A stretch of 10,544 nucleotides of DNA from Solobacterium sp. (GTDB lineage: Bacteria; Bacillota_I; Bacilli_A; Erysipelotrichales; Erysipelotrichaceae). Of this stretch, positions 1 to 6,781 are shown piece after piece. Where the stretch lies: assembly GCA_017536845.1 (NCBI GenBank), contig JAFWCP010000140.1, forward strand, positions 1 through 10,544, written 5' to 3'. Position 1 is the first letter of the stretch. Every line of letters begins with the position of its first letter. A model generated the notes under the pieces. It did not search any database and was not told the origin of the DNA. It worked only from the letters and a program-made list of their open reading frames with translations. The position numbers and the translations under genes are program-made.

Positions 1-19
1 AGTGAATGTACCTCCAGCA

Positions 20-682
20 GTGAACCGTACCCTATTAGGAATTGACGCATTTCTAAGTCCTCCACTTTTACCCCCTTTCTATAGAGCTGGATGAGATGTG
101 AACCGTACCCTATTAGGAATTGACGCGGGGATGTTGTCAAACCAGACGTAAAACGTAATGCCTCCAAGGTGAACCGTACCCTATTAGGAATTGACGCGAG
201 CCTCTTTCAGCTCGTCCTGAGTCTTTTTCAACTCGTCCTGGTGAACCGTACCCTATTAGGAATTGATGCGCGTCTCCAGCAACTTCTTCAATCGCTTCGA
301 GAACTGTGTATCCATGTGAACCGTACCCTATAAGGAATTGACGCTAGCTGCCTTGGATTTCTCCGCCTTCTGTCCAGTAATGTGAACCGTACCCTATAAG
401 GAATTGACGCTCTCCTTCTTCAAGGTCTCGTTTTCCTTCTTCAGGTTCTCGTGTGAACCGTACCCTATAAGGAATTGATGCGATACATCTTTGTAGGCGT
501 CCACAGGACTGGAACACCAGGTGAACCGTACCCTATAAGGAATTGACGCACGACCACGACAAACAGCCACCACCCCCACGGGGTTGCCTCTTGTGAACCG
601 TACCCTATAAGGAATTGACGCCTTCTGTTCGAGGGCATCAGCCCTCGCTTTTTCATTGTGAACCGTACCCTATAAGGAATTG
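20..682 (+). CRISPR. CRISPR array, trailer end: 10 repeats, 9 full spacers
   Basis: Ten 29-base repeats start at 20, 98, 169, 241, 316, 382, 453, 521, 593 and 658. Each begins GTGAACCGTACCC and ends AGGAATTGACGC, with TATT or TATA between. The last copy stops matching after GGAATTG (682), so it is a degenerate trailer repeat. Spacers are all different and are 49, 42, 43, 46, 37, 42, 39, 43 and 36 bases long. Bases 1-19 are probably the end of one more spacer. The first four repeats carry T in the variable position and the last six carry A; repeats 4 and 7 end GATGC. The 3' part resembles type I-B/III repeats that end AGGAATTGAAAC, and the repeat has no strong hairpin. Terminal degeneracy and the T/A switch both put the leader left of the window. 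No cas gene is present. The subtype (I-B or III) is inferred only from repeat style and uneven spacer length. Confidence 0.95.
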
Positions 683-763
683 GTGGTTTATAGTTTGATT
701 CATTTCAAAGCTCAAAAAATGATTTCCTTATGATTCATGAGGTATTAATCTTGTGCCCACACG

Positions 764-811
764 CAAAAAAACGAGGATTCCTTGGGATATCTCTTCCCTT
801 GGAATCCTCGT
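764..811 (-). terminator. Intrinsic terminator of the oxidoreductase gene
   Basis: Read on the minus strand, an 11-base-pair perfect stem (bases 801-811 with 771-781, ACGAGGATTCC paired with GGAATCCTCGT) encloses a smaller GGGA/TCCC stem and is followed at once by a run of T (765-770). It begins 35 bases after the stop codon of the oxidoreductase at 847 and ends transcription before the CRISPR trailer. Confidence 0.9.
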
Positions 812-846
812 CTTTTATTACTTTTGCAGAGATTCTTATAAGCCCT

Positions 847-2769
847 CTATTCCAGCACACGGATATAGTTATATCCCTGGGAAATGGCATCAATGATCTT
901 GCCCGGCTTTACGTTATCACCGATCTGCACACATTCAAAACCGGCATCAAGAATGCCTTCATACAGGGCATGGTTTGCTCTGTAACCGGCCGCAAAGATC
1001 ACTGAATCTGCTTCAATCTCCACTTCCCTGCCATCCATGATGACGGTGACACCGTTTTCCTTGATGGCAGTCAGGCGGGCACTGCATCTGATATCAATGT
1101 CTGAATGATTTACCAGATAACGGAGGTTCTGTTCGTTGGCAACAAAAGATCCTCCTCTTGCCATGATCTTATCCAGCATTTCAACGATTGTAACCTTCTT
1201 GCCTTTCCGGCTTAAGTCACATGCCAGCTCACAGCCGACATCACCGCCGCCGACAACGACAACTCTTTCTCCGACTTCCGCATCCCCCAGCATGACATCA
1301 ATGGCAAGTTTCACATTAGGCAGGTCATGGCCCGGTACCGGAATGACAATGGGGTTGGCACCTGCTGCCACAACTACAAAATCAGGGTTGAATGCCTTGA
1401 CATCTTCCAGGGTTGCTTCCTTGTTCAGTTCTACTTTGACGTGATACTTGTTTACCTGGCGGATCAGGTATTCCACCTGTGCCTTGACGTCCTGTTTGAA
1501 GGCAGGGGCGCCAGCCGCTGCCATGGCACCGCCCATCCTGTTTTTCTTTTCCCATAAGGTGACATCAAAGCCTCGCTGAGCAGCTGTAACAGCTGCCTTC
1601 ATGCCGCCCGGGCCGGCACCGATGATAAGGATACGCTTCTCTTCTTTTGCCGGTTCCAGTTTATACTCCCCTTCATGCATGGATACAGGGTTGACGGCAC
1701 AGGGGCGGGGCCAGCCTTTCATGGAATTGAAATGACATTCTCCGCAGCCAATGCAGGGATTGATTTCATCGAGCTGTCCTTTCTTAACCTTGTTCGCCCA
1801 ATGCGGATCTGCAATCAAGCCATGGCCGATGGCGATCAGATCCACTTTTCCTTCCTGCAAAGCCTTTTCGGCAACATCCGGATGGTTGAGCTTGCCATGT
1901 GCCATGATGGGAATATTGCCCGTCACGGCACGGATCTGGTCAGCTGCTTCCAGGTCAAAGCCTTCCGGCTGGTAGACACTGGAAACCATTCTCCAGCGGC
2001 AGGAGTAGGCACCTCTGCCGAAGTGGATCAGATCCACCAGTCCTGATTCTGCCAGTGTCTTTGCGATAAACAATCCTTCTTCCAATGGTCTTTCCGGATC
2101 ATCCACACTGTCCAATGTCATCTTGACGGCAATGGGATAATCCTTGCCGCATGCATTCCGTACTTCCTGAATGATTTCCATCATGAAGCGCATTCTGTTT
2201 TCCAGGCTGCCGCCGTATTCATCGGTACGATGGTTCCATTTTGCGGAGTTGAACTGGTCAATCAGATAACCGCCGTAGGCATGAATCTCAATGATGTCTA
2301 CGCCGGCATCCTTTGCCAGTCTGGCGGAATAGCCCATTGCCTTTACAAGATGCTTTACCCCTTCTGTCGGCAGCTCCCGGCAGATCAGGTTGGGATTGTA
2401 ATAGTTCGGGCAGGGGCTGGATGAATACGGCGGGGTATTGGGATCAATCCAGTTCATCCTGCCGATTCCCGGTGATAACTGAATGCCAAACCTGGCACCG
2501 TAGTTATGGACACGCTCTGCCACCTGGTGCAGGTTGTATACATCCTTGATGCTTGTCAGCTTCTGGCAGGGGGCAGGTTCGAATTCTTCCGAGCATACGA
2601 CTGCACCGGTCAGTACCAGGCCGCAGCCTCCTTTTGCCCGTTCTCCATAGTAATCAACATCACGCTGGTTGAAACCGTAGGTATGGTCGGTTGTTGTTCC
2701 CATCGGGGCAAGGACAACACGGTTCTTCAGCTGCATGGTGCCGATGTTGATACGTTCAAATAACTTCAT
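847..2769 (-). CDS. NADH:flavin oxidoreductase, OYE family with 4Fe-4S and FAD domains
   Basis: 640 residues, the usual size of the 2,4-dienoyl-CoA reductase / 2-enoate reductase / BaiCD-type family, which reduces activated C=C bonds using NAD(P)H via FAD, a 4Fe-4S cluster and FMN. Residues 1 to about 335 form the FMN TIM barrel (KLFERINIG..LKNRVVLAPMG start; RTDEYGGSLENR at 181-192). The iron-sulfur cysteines are C339, C342, C345 and C357. GAGPGG at 384-389 is the FAD-binding fold and GGGDVG at 507-512 the NAD(P)-binding fold. No signal peptide; cytoplasmic. The barrel active-site stretch reads HAYGGYL (163-169), where many relatives have HAAHGYL, so one usual histidine is replaced. The start ATG has AGAGGAGG just upstream. 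Monocistronic, with a promoter candidate and a strong terminator. The substrate cannot be told from sequence: enoyl-CoA, 2-enoate, cinnamate-type or bile-acid intermediates are all possible. Confidence 0.95.
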   Translation of the reverse strand: MKLFERINIGTMQLKNRVVLAPMGTTTDHTYGFNQRDVDYYGERAKGGCGLVLTGAVVCSEEFEPAPCQKLTSIKDVYNLHQVAERVHNYGARFGIQLSPGIGRMNWIDPNTPPYSSSPCPNYYNPNLICRELPTEGVKHLVKAMGYSARLAKDAGVDIIEIHAYGGYLIDQFNSAKWNHRTDEYGGSLENRMRFMMEIIQEVRNACGKDYPIAVKMTLDSVDDPERPLEEGLFIAKTLAESGLVDLIHFGRGAYSCRWRMVSSVYQPEGFDLEAADQIRAVTGNIPIMAHGKLNHPDVAEKALQEGKVDLIAIGHGLIADPHWANKVKKGQLDEINPCIGCGECHFNSMKGWPRPCAVNPVSMHEGEYKLEPAKEEKRILIIGAGPGGMKAAVTAAQRGFDVTLWEKKNRMGGAMAAAGAPAFKQDVKAQVEYLIRQVNKYHVKVELNKEATLEDVKAFNPDFVVVAAGANPIVIPVPGHDLPNVKLAIDVMLGDAEVGERVVVVGGGDVGCELACDLSRKGKKVTIVEMLDKIMARGGSFVANEQNLRYLVNHSDIDIRCSARLTAIKENGVTVIMDGREVEIEADSVIFAAGYRANHALYEGILDAGFECVQIGDNVKPGKIIDAISQGYNYIRVLE

Positions 2770-2868
2770 ACGTCCTCCTCTATGATTGTCGAATGCTCAG
2801 ATAGGGCCAGAATACTCAGAGAAGATCTCAATTGTGTTTTCCGCCCTTCAGCATTTGTATTTGCTTCT

Positions 2869-2898
2869 ATTATAAAGATGATTTATATGTTTTGACGA
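2869..2898 (-). promoter_or_regulatory. Candidate sigma-A promoter for the oxidoreductase gene
   Basis: On the minus strand a perfect TATAAT (-10, bases 2869-2874) lies 18 bases downstream of TCGTCA (bases 2893-2898), a weak match to the -35 consensus. It sits 100 bases upstream of the oxidoreductase start, leaving a leader of about 90 bases. Called by eye from the -10 box and position. Confidence 0.45.
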
Positions 2899-3343
2899 AT
2901 TAAACAGAGTTATGACTCAATATTATTTCTCGAACCGGGATGATCTGCTTTGAAAACGACCTGTGAAATACAATCCATTCAGACAAGGGTTTACCGGAGG
3001 ATCCTGACTGAAGTTAATGCCAAAATATCCGTAACGAAATATACTTGTGTGCCATACCACACCAGAAATTGACCCTCTTGTTCAGACATAATACATGAAT
3101 GCAGTTAGATTTCTTTCATATGTACACTTCCCAGCTACACTTAGAAGTTAATTTCACTCTTCACGTATCCTTGCAATCATCTTTATGAACCATGTATTTA
3201 CACCTTTAAATTGATCACATCTGTTATTCAGCATTGCAAGATAAAACACAGTTTCAGCAATTGTTGACTACGACAGCACGTTGCACACAGCCGACCATAG
3301 CAGGTATACAGCCATATTTATTGTGGTCAAATCTCAATAGACA
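2899..3343. other. Intergenic stretch with no recognised gene
   Basis: About 445 bases with stops in all frames at short intervals. The only open stretch, a plus-strand 62-codon frame from 3234 to 3422, runs through the sigma gene's terminator and 3' end and has no ribosome binding site. I see no RNA gene, insertion-sequence end or riboswitch. It may contain a decayed gene, but nothing recognisable remains. Confidence 0.5.
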
Positions 3344-3376
3344 AAGGATGACAGAAGACTATCTTCTGCCATCCTT
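3344..3376 (-). terminator. Hairpin terminator after the sigma factor gene
   Basis: A 15-base-pair stem (3362-3376 with 3344-3358) closes on a 3-base loop. On the minus strand its single irregular position is a G-U pair; on the plus strand it would be an A-C mismatch. This favours function in the minus-strand transcript. It starts 8 bases after the sigma factor stop codon. The following T-run is short (CCTTTGTC), so termination may be partial. Confidence 0.65.
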
Positions 3377-3384
3377 GCTGCCAA

Positions 3385-3972
3385 TTATTCAGCCAGCATT
3401 TCCGTATACTTTTCTGCGATAGCAGCCAGTTTTTTCTTCGCATAAGCAAGGCGTCCTGTCACCGTGCTGAGACGCAGATCAAACTTTGCCGCAATTTCCT
3501 TTGCTGACAAACCGTTGATATTGGCCATGACAAGTATGGTCAGATACTTCTCATCCAATTCTGCAAGCAGCATGTTCAGCAGTTCTCTCCTCAGGTATTC
3601 ACTCAGAATGGTTTCAGGAGTCTTGCCGTCAGAAGCCGTATCCAGGTACCCTTTCCCGGATTCAGCAACATCCTGTACTATATGAATTCGTTCCTTTGAA
3701 TTTTTCAGATTTAATGCACGTGTATATACGGTGGACCTGATGTATCCAGACATTGCCCGCGGTTCAATAATCTGTTCTAAATGGGAGAAGATATAAGTCA
3801 TTGCTGCCTGATAAACATCCTGTGCATCTGCCAGGTTTTCGACAATGCTGTATGCATAGCGAATCATTCCGTCCTTATAGTGATTGTATACTTCATTAAA
3901 CGCGTCCTGTTCACTGTTGAGCATTCTTTCAAACAGTACTGTCAGAGATTCATTCCAATCCTTATTTGACAT
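3385..3972 (-). CDS. RNA polymerase sigma factor, sigma-70 family (ECF-like)
   Basis: 195 residues from the ATG at 3972, chosen because AAAGGAGA lies just upstream of it. The frame stays open to an ATG at 4029 (19 more residues), which lacks a comparable site. Region 2 covers about residues 15-90: an EVYNHYKDGMIRYAYSIVEN helix, then DAQDVYQAAM, the usual DA-x-DV-x-Q core-binding segment. Region 4 is near the C-terminus (LSAKEIAAKFDLRLSTVTGR), a helix-turn-helix for -35 recognition. The short acidic linker between them, without region 3, fits the ECF group. No anti-sigma gene lies downstream; 3384 to 2770 is empty and the upstream neighbour is a WYL regulator. Its signal and regulon are unknown. 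It has its own promoter candidate and terminator, so it need not belong to the toxin-like locus upstream. Confidence 0.9.
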   Translation of the reverse strand: MSNKDWNESLTVLFERMLNSEQDAFNEVYNHYKDGMIRYAYSIVENLADAQDVYQAAMTYIFSHLEQIIEPRAMSGYIRSTVYTRALNLKNSKERIHIVQDVAESGKGYLDTASDGKTPETILSEYLRRELLNMLLAELDEKYLTILVMANINGLSAKEIAAKFDLRLSTVTGRLAYAKKKLAAIAEKYTEMLAE

Positions 3973-4034
3973 ATTTTCTCCTTTCAGCCTTTCGGCGAGG
4001 AGATCATAAGGGAATTTCTGCAACGTCATTCACT

Positions 4035-4063
4035 ATTATCTGTGGAAAGTAACGCGCTCATAA
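4035..4063 (-). promoter_or_regulatory. Candidate promoter for the sigma factor gene
   Basis: On the minus strand TTATGA (4058-4063) is followed after 17 bases by GATAAT (4035-4040). The pair lies between the terminator at 4081-4115 and the sigma factor start at 3972, where a separate promoter is needed if that terminator works. Moderate matches only. Confidence 0.4.
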
Positions 4064-4077
4064 GCAGACTCCAGAAA

Positions 4078-4115
4078 ACAAAAAACGCTGTATTTTGCCA
4101 AAATGCAGCGTTTTT
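4078..4115 (-). terminator. Intrinsic terminator after the WYL regulator gene
   Basis: The arms 4081-4096 and 4100-4115 form a 16-base-pair stem with a 3-base loop and one irregular pair (AAAAACGCTG paired with CAGCGTTTTT at the base). On the minus strand the stem runs into GTTTTTTG. The A-rich other side means it could also work on the plus strand. It separates the WYL gene (ends 4246) from the sigma gene. Confidence 0.85.
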
Positions 4116-4154
4116 CATGTATTTCAGAAGAAAACAACGGGAATCTTCTAAACG

Positions 4155-4182
4155 AAATCTGTGGAATGGTGCATACAGATTT
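4155..4182. repeat. Perfect 8-base inverted repeat, spacer 12
   Basis: AAATCTGT at 4155-4162 and ACAGATTT at 4175-4182, between the WYL gene stop and its terminator. It could be an operator-like dyad or part of the mRNA 3' end structure. Nothing links it to a known binding protein. Confidence 0.35.
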
Positions 4183-4245
4183 TCAGAAGTATAAAGGTTC
4201 TTCAGAATCTTTATTGTCATTTACATTGCATAATCCCATAAGCGA

Positions 4246-6645
4246 TCACGGCCTTTTTCGCATTTGTTCCTGTTCCAGCCTTTTCAATGCTCTTGAGACA
4301 CGTTCATAGATTCCTTCCACAAGATCAAATGGTCCTGTTACCTGACAATAGTCACCACATGAAAGAATAGCACGCATGATATCCAGACGTTCATCAGCCA
4401 TGTACTTAACAGTCATGATCAACTTATTGCGTTTCCTGTCGTATGTCATTTTTCTTTCGTAGCAGGAGAATAATCTGACCATTCTCTCCAGAGCGTATTC
4501 ATTTGGTTCCAGTTCGAGAACAGCTTCTTTTTGATTGGTTTTCAGATATTCAGCCCATAGATCATCGAGGTCTACTTTCCTGGCCATTTTGTCAATCTTC
4601 AGATTAGAAATTCTGCCAACCGTATTTCTTAAAAAAGTACCAGCGACAGGACACCAGGCAATCAGTCGCAGCCTTTCATTGGCAGTATATTCGAAAAAAC
4701 GTGGATACATCAGCTGATCATGGAAGGCAATTGCGGTATCACGGCCTTGATAATCATAACGAACAGCATATCCTTTCACTATCGCAAAACGCAGCGTTGA
4801 AACAAGTTCAGCATAATCATCGTTCTCTTCTTCACCTTTACGGGTATTTTTGTGTTCAACTGCGTCAAACCCCCATTTCGCTTCATTGTTTTCGAAAATC
4901 TTAAGCATCTTTTGATAGGTCTGTCTGTTCAGAAAATACGTGCAGCGGGGATCCTTCAGCGCATTGACAATTGCCTCTTTCTCAAGGCTGTTAAGCAGGA
5001 CAGGAATCATGCTGTTCACGTATGGAGAGTATTCACCCGCTTTGTTTTCCATTGGAATATAACCAGCCAACAGTGTTTTGGCATGATTCTTCTTTTCCCC
5101 TTTCTCCTCCCCATAGGTGAAGTACCTGATCACTTCATTTTCTAACGTCAAGTGACTTATGGGTCTGTTTTCTGTAATGCATTTGTTAATGCAGTATGTG
5201 AAGATGTCAAATCGTATATTCTGTGTCTGCTTAAACAACGTAAGCCCGTTTTCCTTCATATTATTGACGTCTTTGGCCTCAACATGGTTCATGACAGGGT
5301 CTTCAGCCAGGGGCTGCCTGCCATTCATTTTATCCAGTACATTTTGCCAGTCTTCCTGAATCAGATTTCTCAACTTATCCGTTAATGGTTCAGCATAATC
5401 GCAGTAGCCTCTGATCCAGGTGACCATTTCATGTGGATCCGTCACGTGAACAGTATAGAGCTCTTCATCCCAGGTTCCGTTCCTGAGTTCATTTTTTAAT
5501 CTGATTCTTTCTTCCTTCCCCATTTCGCCGTCGAAATGGAAACGGATTTTCACATCCTGTTCCCCTGTCCTGTCATTGGATGCCACCCAGACGTCCCTAT
5601 ACACGTCACATGCCTCAATGGCCTGTTCGATCTGCGTATCATTAAGTTTATCTTTCTTTTCAACCCGGTAGATCCTGTTCAGGCGGATGATATCAGCTTT
5701 CTTTTCATCGTCATCATACATCAACAAGGATGTTCTTCCTGTAAGATCATCAGTAATCATTTTCAGGGGTATGACAAGATGGTTTTCAATATGTCCGGGG
5801 TCATTGTGATCATACCTGACCTGCTTCAAAAAACTCATCATGACAGAATATTTCTCATGAATTGCATACAGAAGCTGGTACATTTGCTCATCATCCAGAA
5901 CATCAAAGACATAATCCCGTTTATAAATGATCTGATTCTCCTGCAGATGATCAGTCATTCCATGCACCAGCATGAAAAGATGAACCCTGCTTGCCGCAAG
6001 GTAGAAGGGGGTTTTCAGTACAGCCGTCTCAGAAAAGAACATCAACATACGGTATATATCAGCCAGTTCTTGATTGTTCAGATGTTCCAGAGGATTCTCG
6101 GCAAGTTTCCAGTATCTTTTTCTCCTTTGCATGAAACTCTCAACAAATCCTTCCTCCTCCAACTGTTTCATATATATCTGAATCGTATTATCCGATAATC
6201 CTTCCTCAGTACCTGCCAGTTGTCGTATATCGCGGCGGAGTGACATACTGTCCTTGCTCCCGGCCGCCAGGATGGGCAAAGCAAGGAAATAGACTTTCAT
6301 GGCATTGACATTATACGCACCGAATTTGTAAATCCTGATCATGGAACTATCATTTCTGGTATGAGGAGAGAAGCGTTCAAAGCAAATCTGATGATATCTG
6401 CCCTCTGTTTGTCTGTGAGAGTTTGGGATGTAGTAATAATACCTGTTCAGATTGTCATACAAAACAGTTGAGCCGGGATGATTGCGGCCTTCACGGTAAT
6501 CAATCACCTTCCGTTCTCCTGAAAAATCATCAAGAGAAAAACAGCCATACAGATACAGACTGCGGATCAGATCCCTTACAACATTGATATTGCTGATGAA
6601 GATCTGCGACTGGTTATTTGCCCCATGAGCATTGTTTATTCTCAT
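4246..6645 (-). CDS. Large transcriptional regulator with two WYL-WCX units
   Basis: 799 residues, about twice a usual WYL regulator. A winged helix-turn-helix is visible at about 130-180 (LSDNTIQIYMKQLEEEGFVE). A first WYL-like domain lies at about 255-330 (ending IIRLNRIYRVEKK) with a WCX-like extension to about 440. A second helical part covers about 475-590, a second WYL domain about 612-690 (RLRLIAWCPVAGTFLRNTVGRI) and a second WCX about 705-795. Both WYL copies lack the literal W-Y-L tripeptide but keep the hydrophobic strand and the later R..RI. WYL domains are known as ligand-sensing parts of regulators, often near defence and CRISPR loci. An N-terminal stretch of about 125 residues is unassigned. 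The start ATG has AGAGG about 10 bases upstream. It lies 136 bases behind the ATPase gene with a terminator between, so it may be separately transcribed yet act on that operon. Confidence 0.8.
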   Translation of the reverse strand: MRINNAHGANNQSQIFISNINVVRDLIRSLYLYGCFSLDDFSGERKVIDYREGRNHPGSTVLYDNLNRYYYYIPNSHRQTEGRYHQICFERFSPHTRNDSSMIRIYKFGAYNVNAMKVYFLALPILAAGSKDSMSLRRDIRQLAGTEEGLSDNTIQIYMKQLEEEGFVESFMQRRKRYWKLAENPLEHLNNQELADIYRMLMFFSETAVLKTPFYLAASRVHLFMLVHGMTDHLQENQIIYKRDYVFDVLDDEQMYQLLYAIHEKYSVMMSFLKQVRYDHNDPGHIENHLVIPLKMITDDLTGRTSLLMYDDDEKKADIIRLNRIYRVEKKDKLNDTQIEQAIEACDVYRDVWVASNDRTGEQDVKIRFHFDGEMGKEERIRLKNELRNGTWDEELYTVHVTDPHEMVTWIRGYCDYAEPLTDKLRNLIQEDWQNVLDKMNGRQPLAEDPVMNHVEAKDVNNMKENGLTLFKQTQNIRFDIFTYCINKCITENRPISHLTLENEVIRYFTYGEEKGEKKNHAKTLLAGYIPMENKAGEYSPYVNSMIPVLLNSLEKEAIVNALKDPRCTYFLNRQTYQKMLKIFENNEAKWGFDAVEHKNTRKGEEENDDYAELVSTLRFAIVKGYAVRYDYQGRDTAIAFHDQLMYPRFFEYTANERLRLIAWCPVAGTFLRNTVGRISNLKIDKMARKVDLDDLWAEYLKTNQKEAVLELEPNEYALERMVRLFSCYERKMTYDRKRNKLIMTVKYMADERLDIMRAILSCGDYCQVTGPFDLVEGIYERVSRALKRLEQEQMRKRP

Positions 6646-6673
6646 AGATGAATGCCTCTCTTTTCTACAGAAT

Positions 6674-6705
6674 AATCAAAAATTCCGGTTGTTTCAACCG
6701 GAAAA
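6674..6705 (-). terminator. Terminator after the ATPase gene, just upstream of the WYL gene
   Basis: A perfect 8-base-pair stem TTCCGGTT/AACCGGAA (6683-6690 with 6696-6703) with a 5-base loop. On the minus strand the GC-rich stem is followed by AATTTTTG. It begins about 78 bases after the ATPase stop codon and ends about 30 bases before the WYL start. It may therefore end the operon fully or attenuate read-through into the regulator gene. Confidence 0.75.
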
Positions 6706-6715
6706 TTCACTTTGT

Positions 6716-6746
6716 TCTGATTATCATGATCGCAGACTCAATCAGA
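6716..6746. repeat. Inverted repeat upstream of the WYL regulator
   Basis: TCTGATT at 6716-6722 and AATCAGA at 6740-6746, with a 17-base spacer. It lies between the ATPase stop and the terminator, where an autoregulatory operator would be expected for the downstream WYL gene. The arms are short, so chance occurrence is quite possible. Confidence 0.25.
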
Positions 6747-6781
6747 TTTCACAAGCAGCAGCATTCATTAAAAGCTGACAG

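Noticed and set aside
394..656. Two minus-strand frames of about 60 codons crossing the CRISPR array
   Set aside because: They exist only because repeats and spacers happen to be open. They include several repeat copies and have no ribosome binding site.
4026..4220. Minus-strand 64-codon frame between the WYL and sigma genes
   Set aside because: It runs straight through the terminator hairpin at 4081-4115, has no Shine-Dalgarno, and does not resemble a protein family.
5536..6198. Plus-strand 220-codon open frame
   Set aside because: It is the antisense shadow of the WYL regulator, whose domains are clear on the other strand. Its F/I/L-rich composition is the complement of charged codons.
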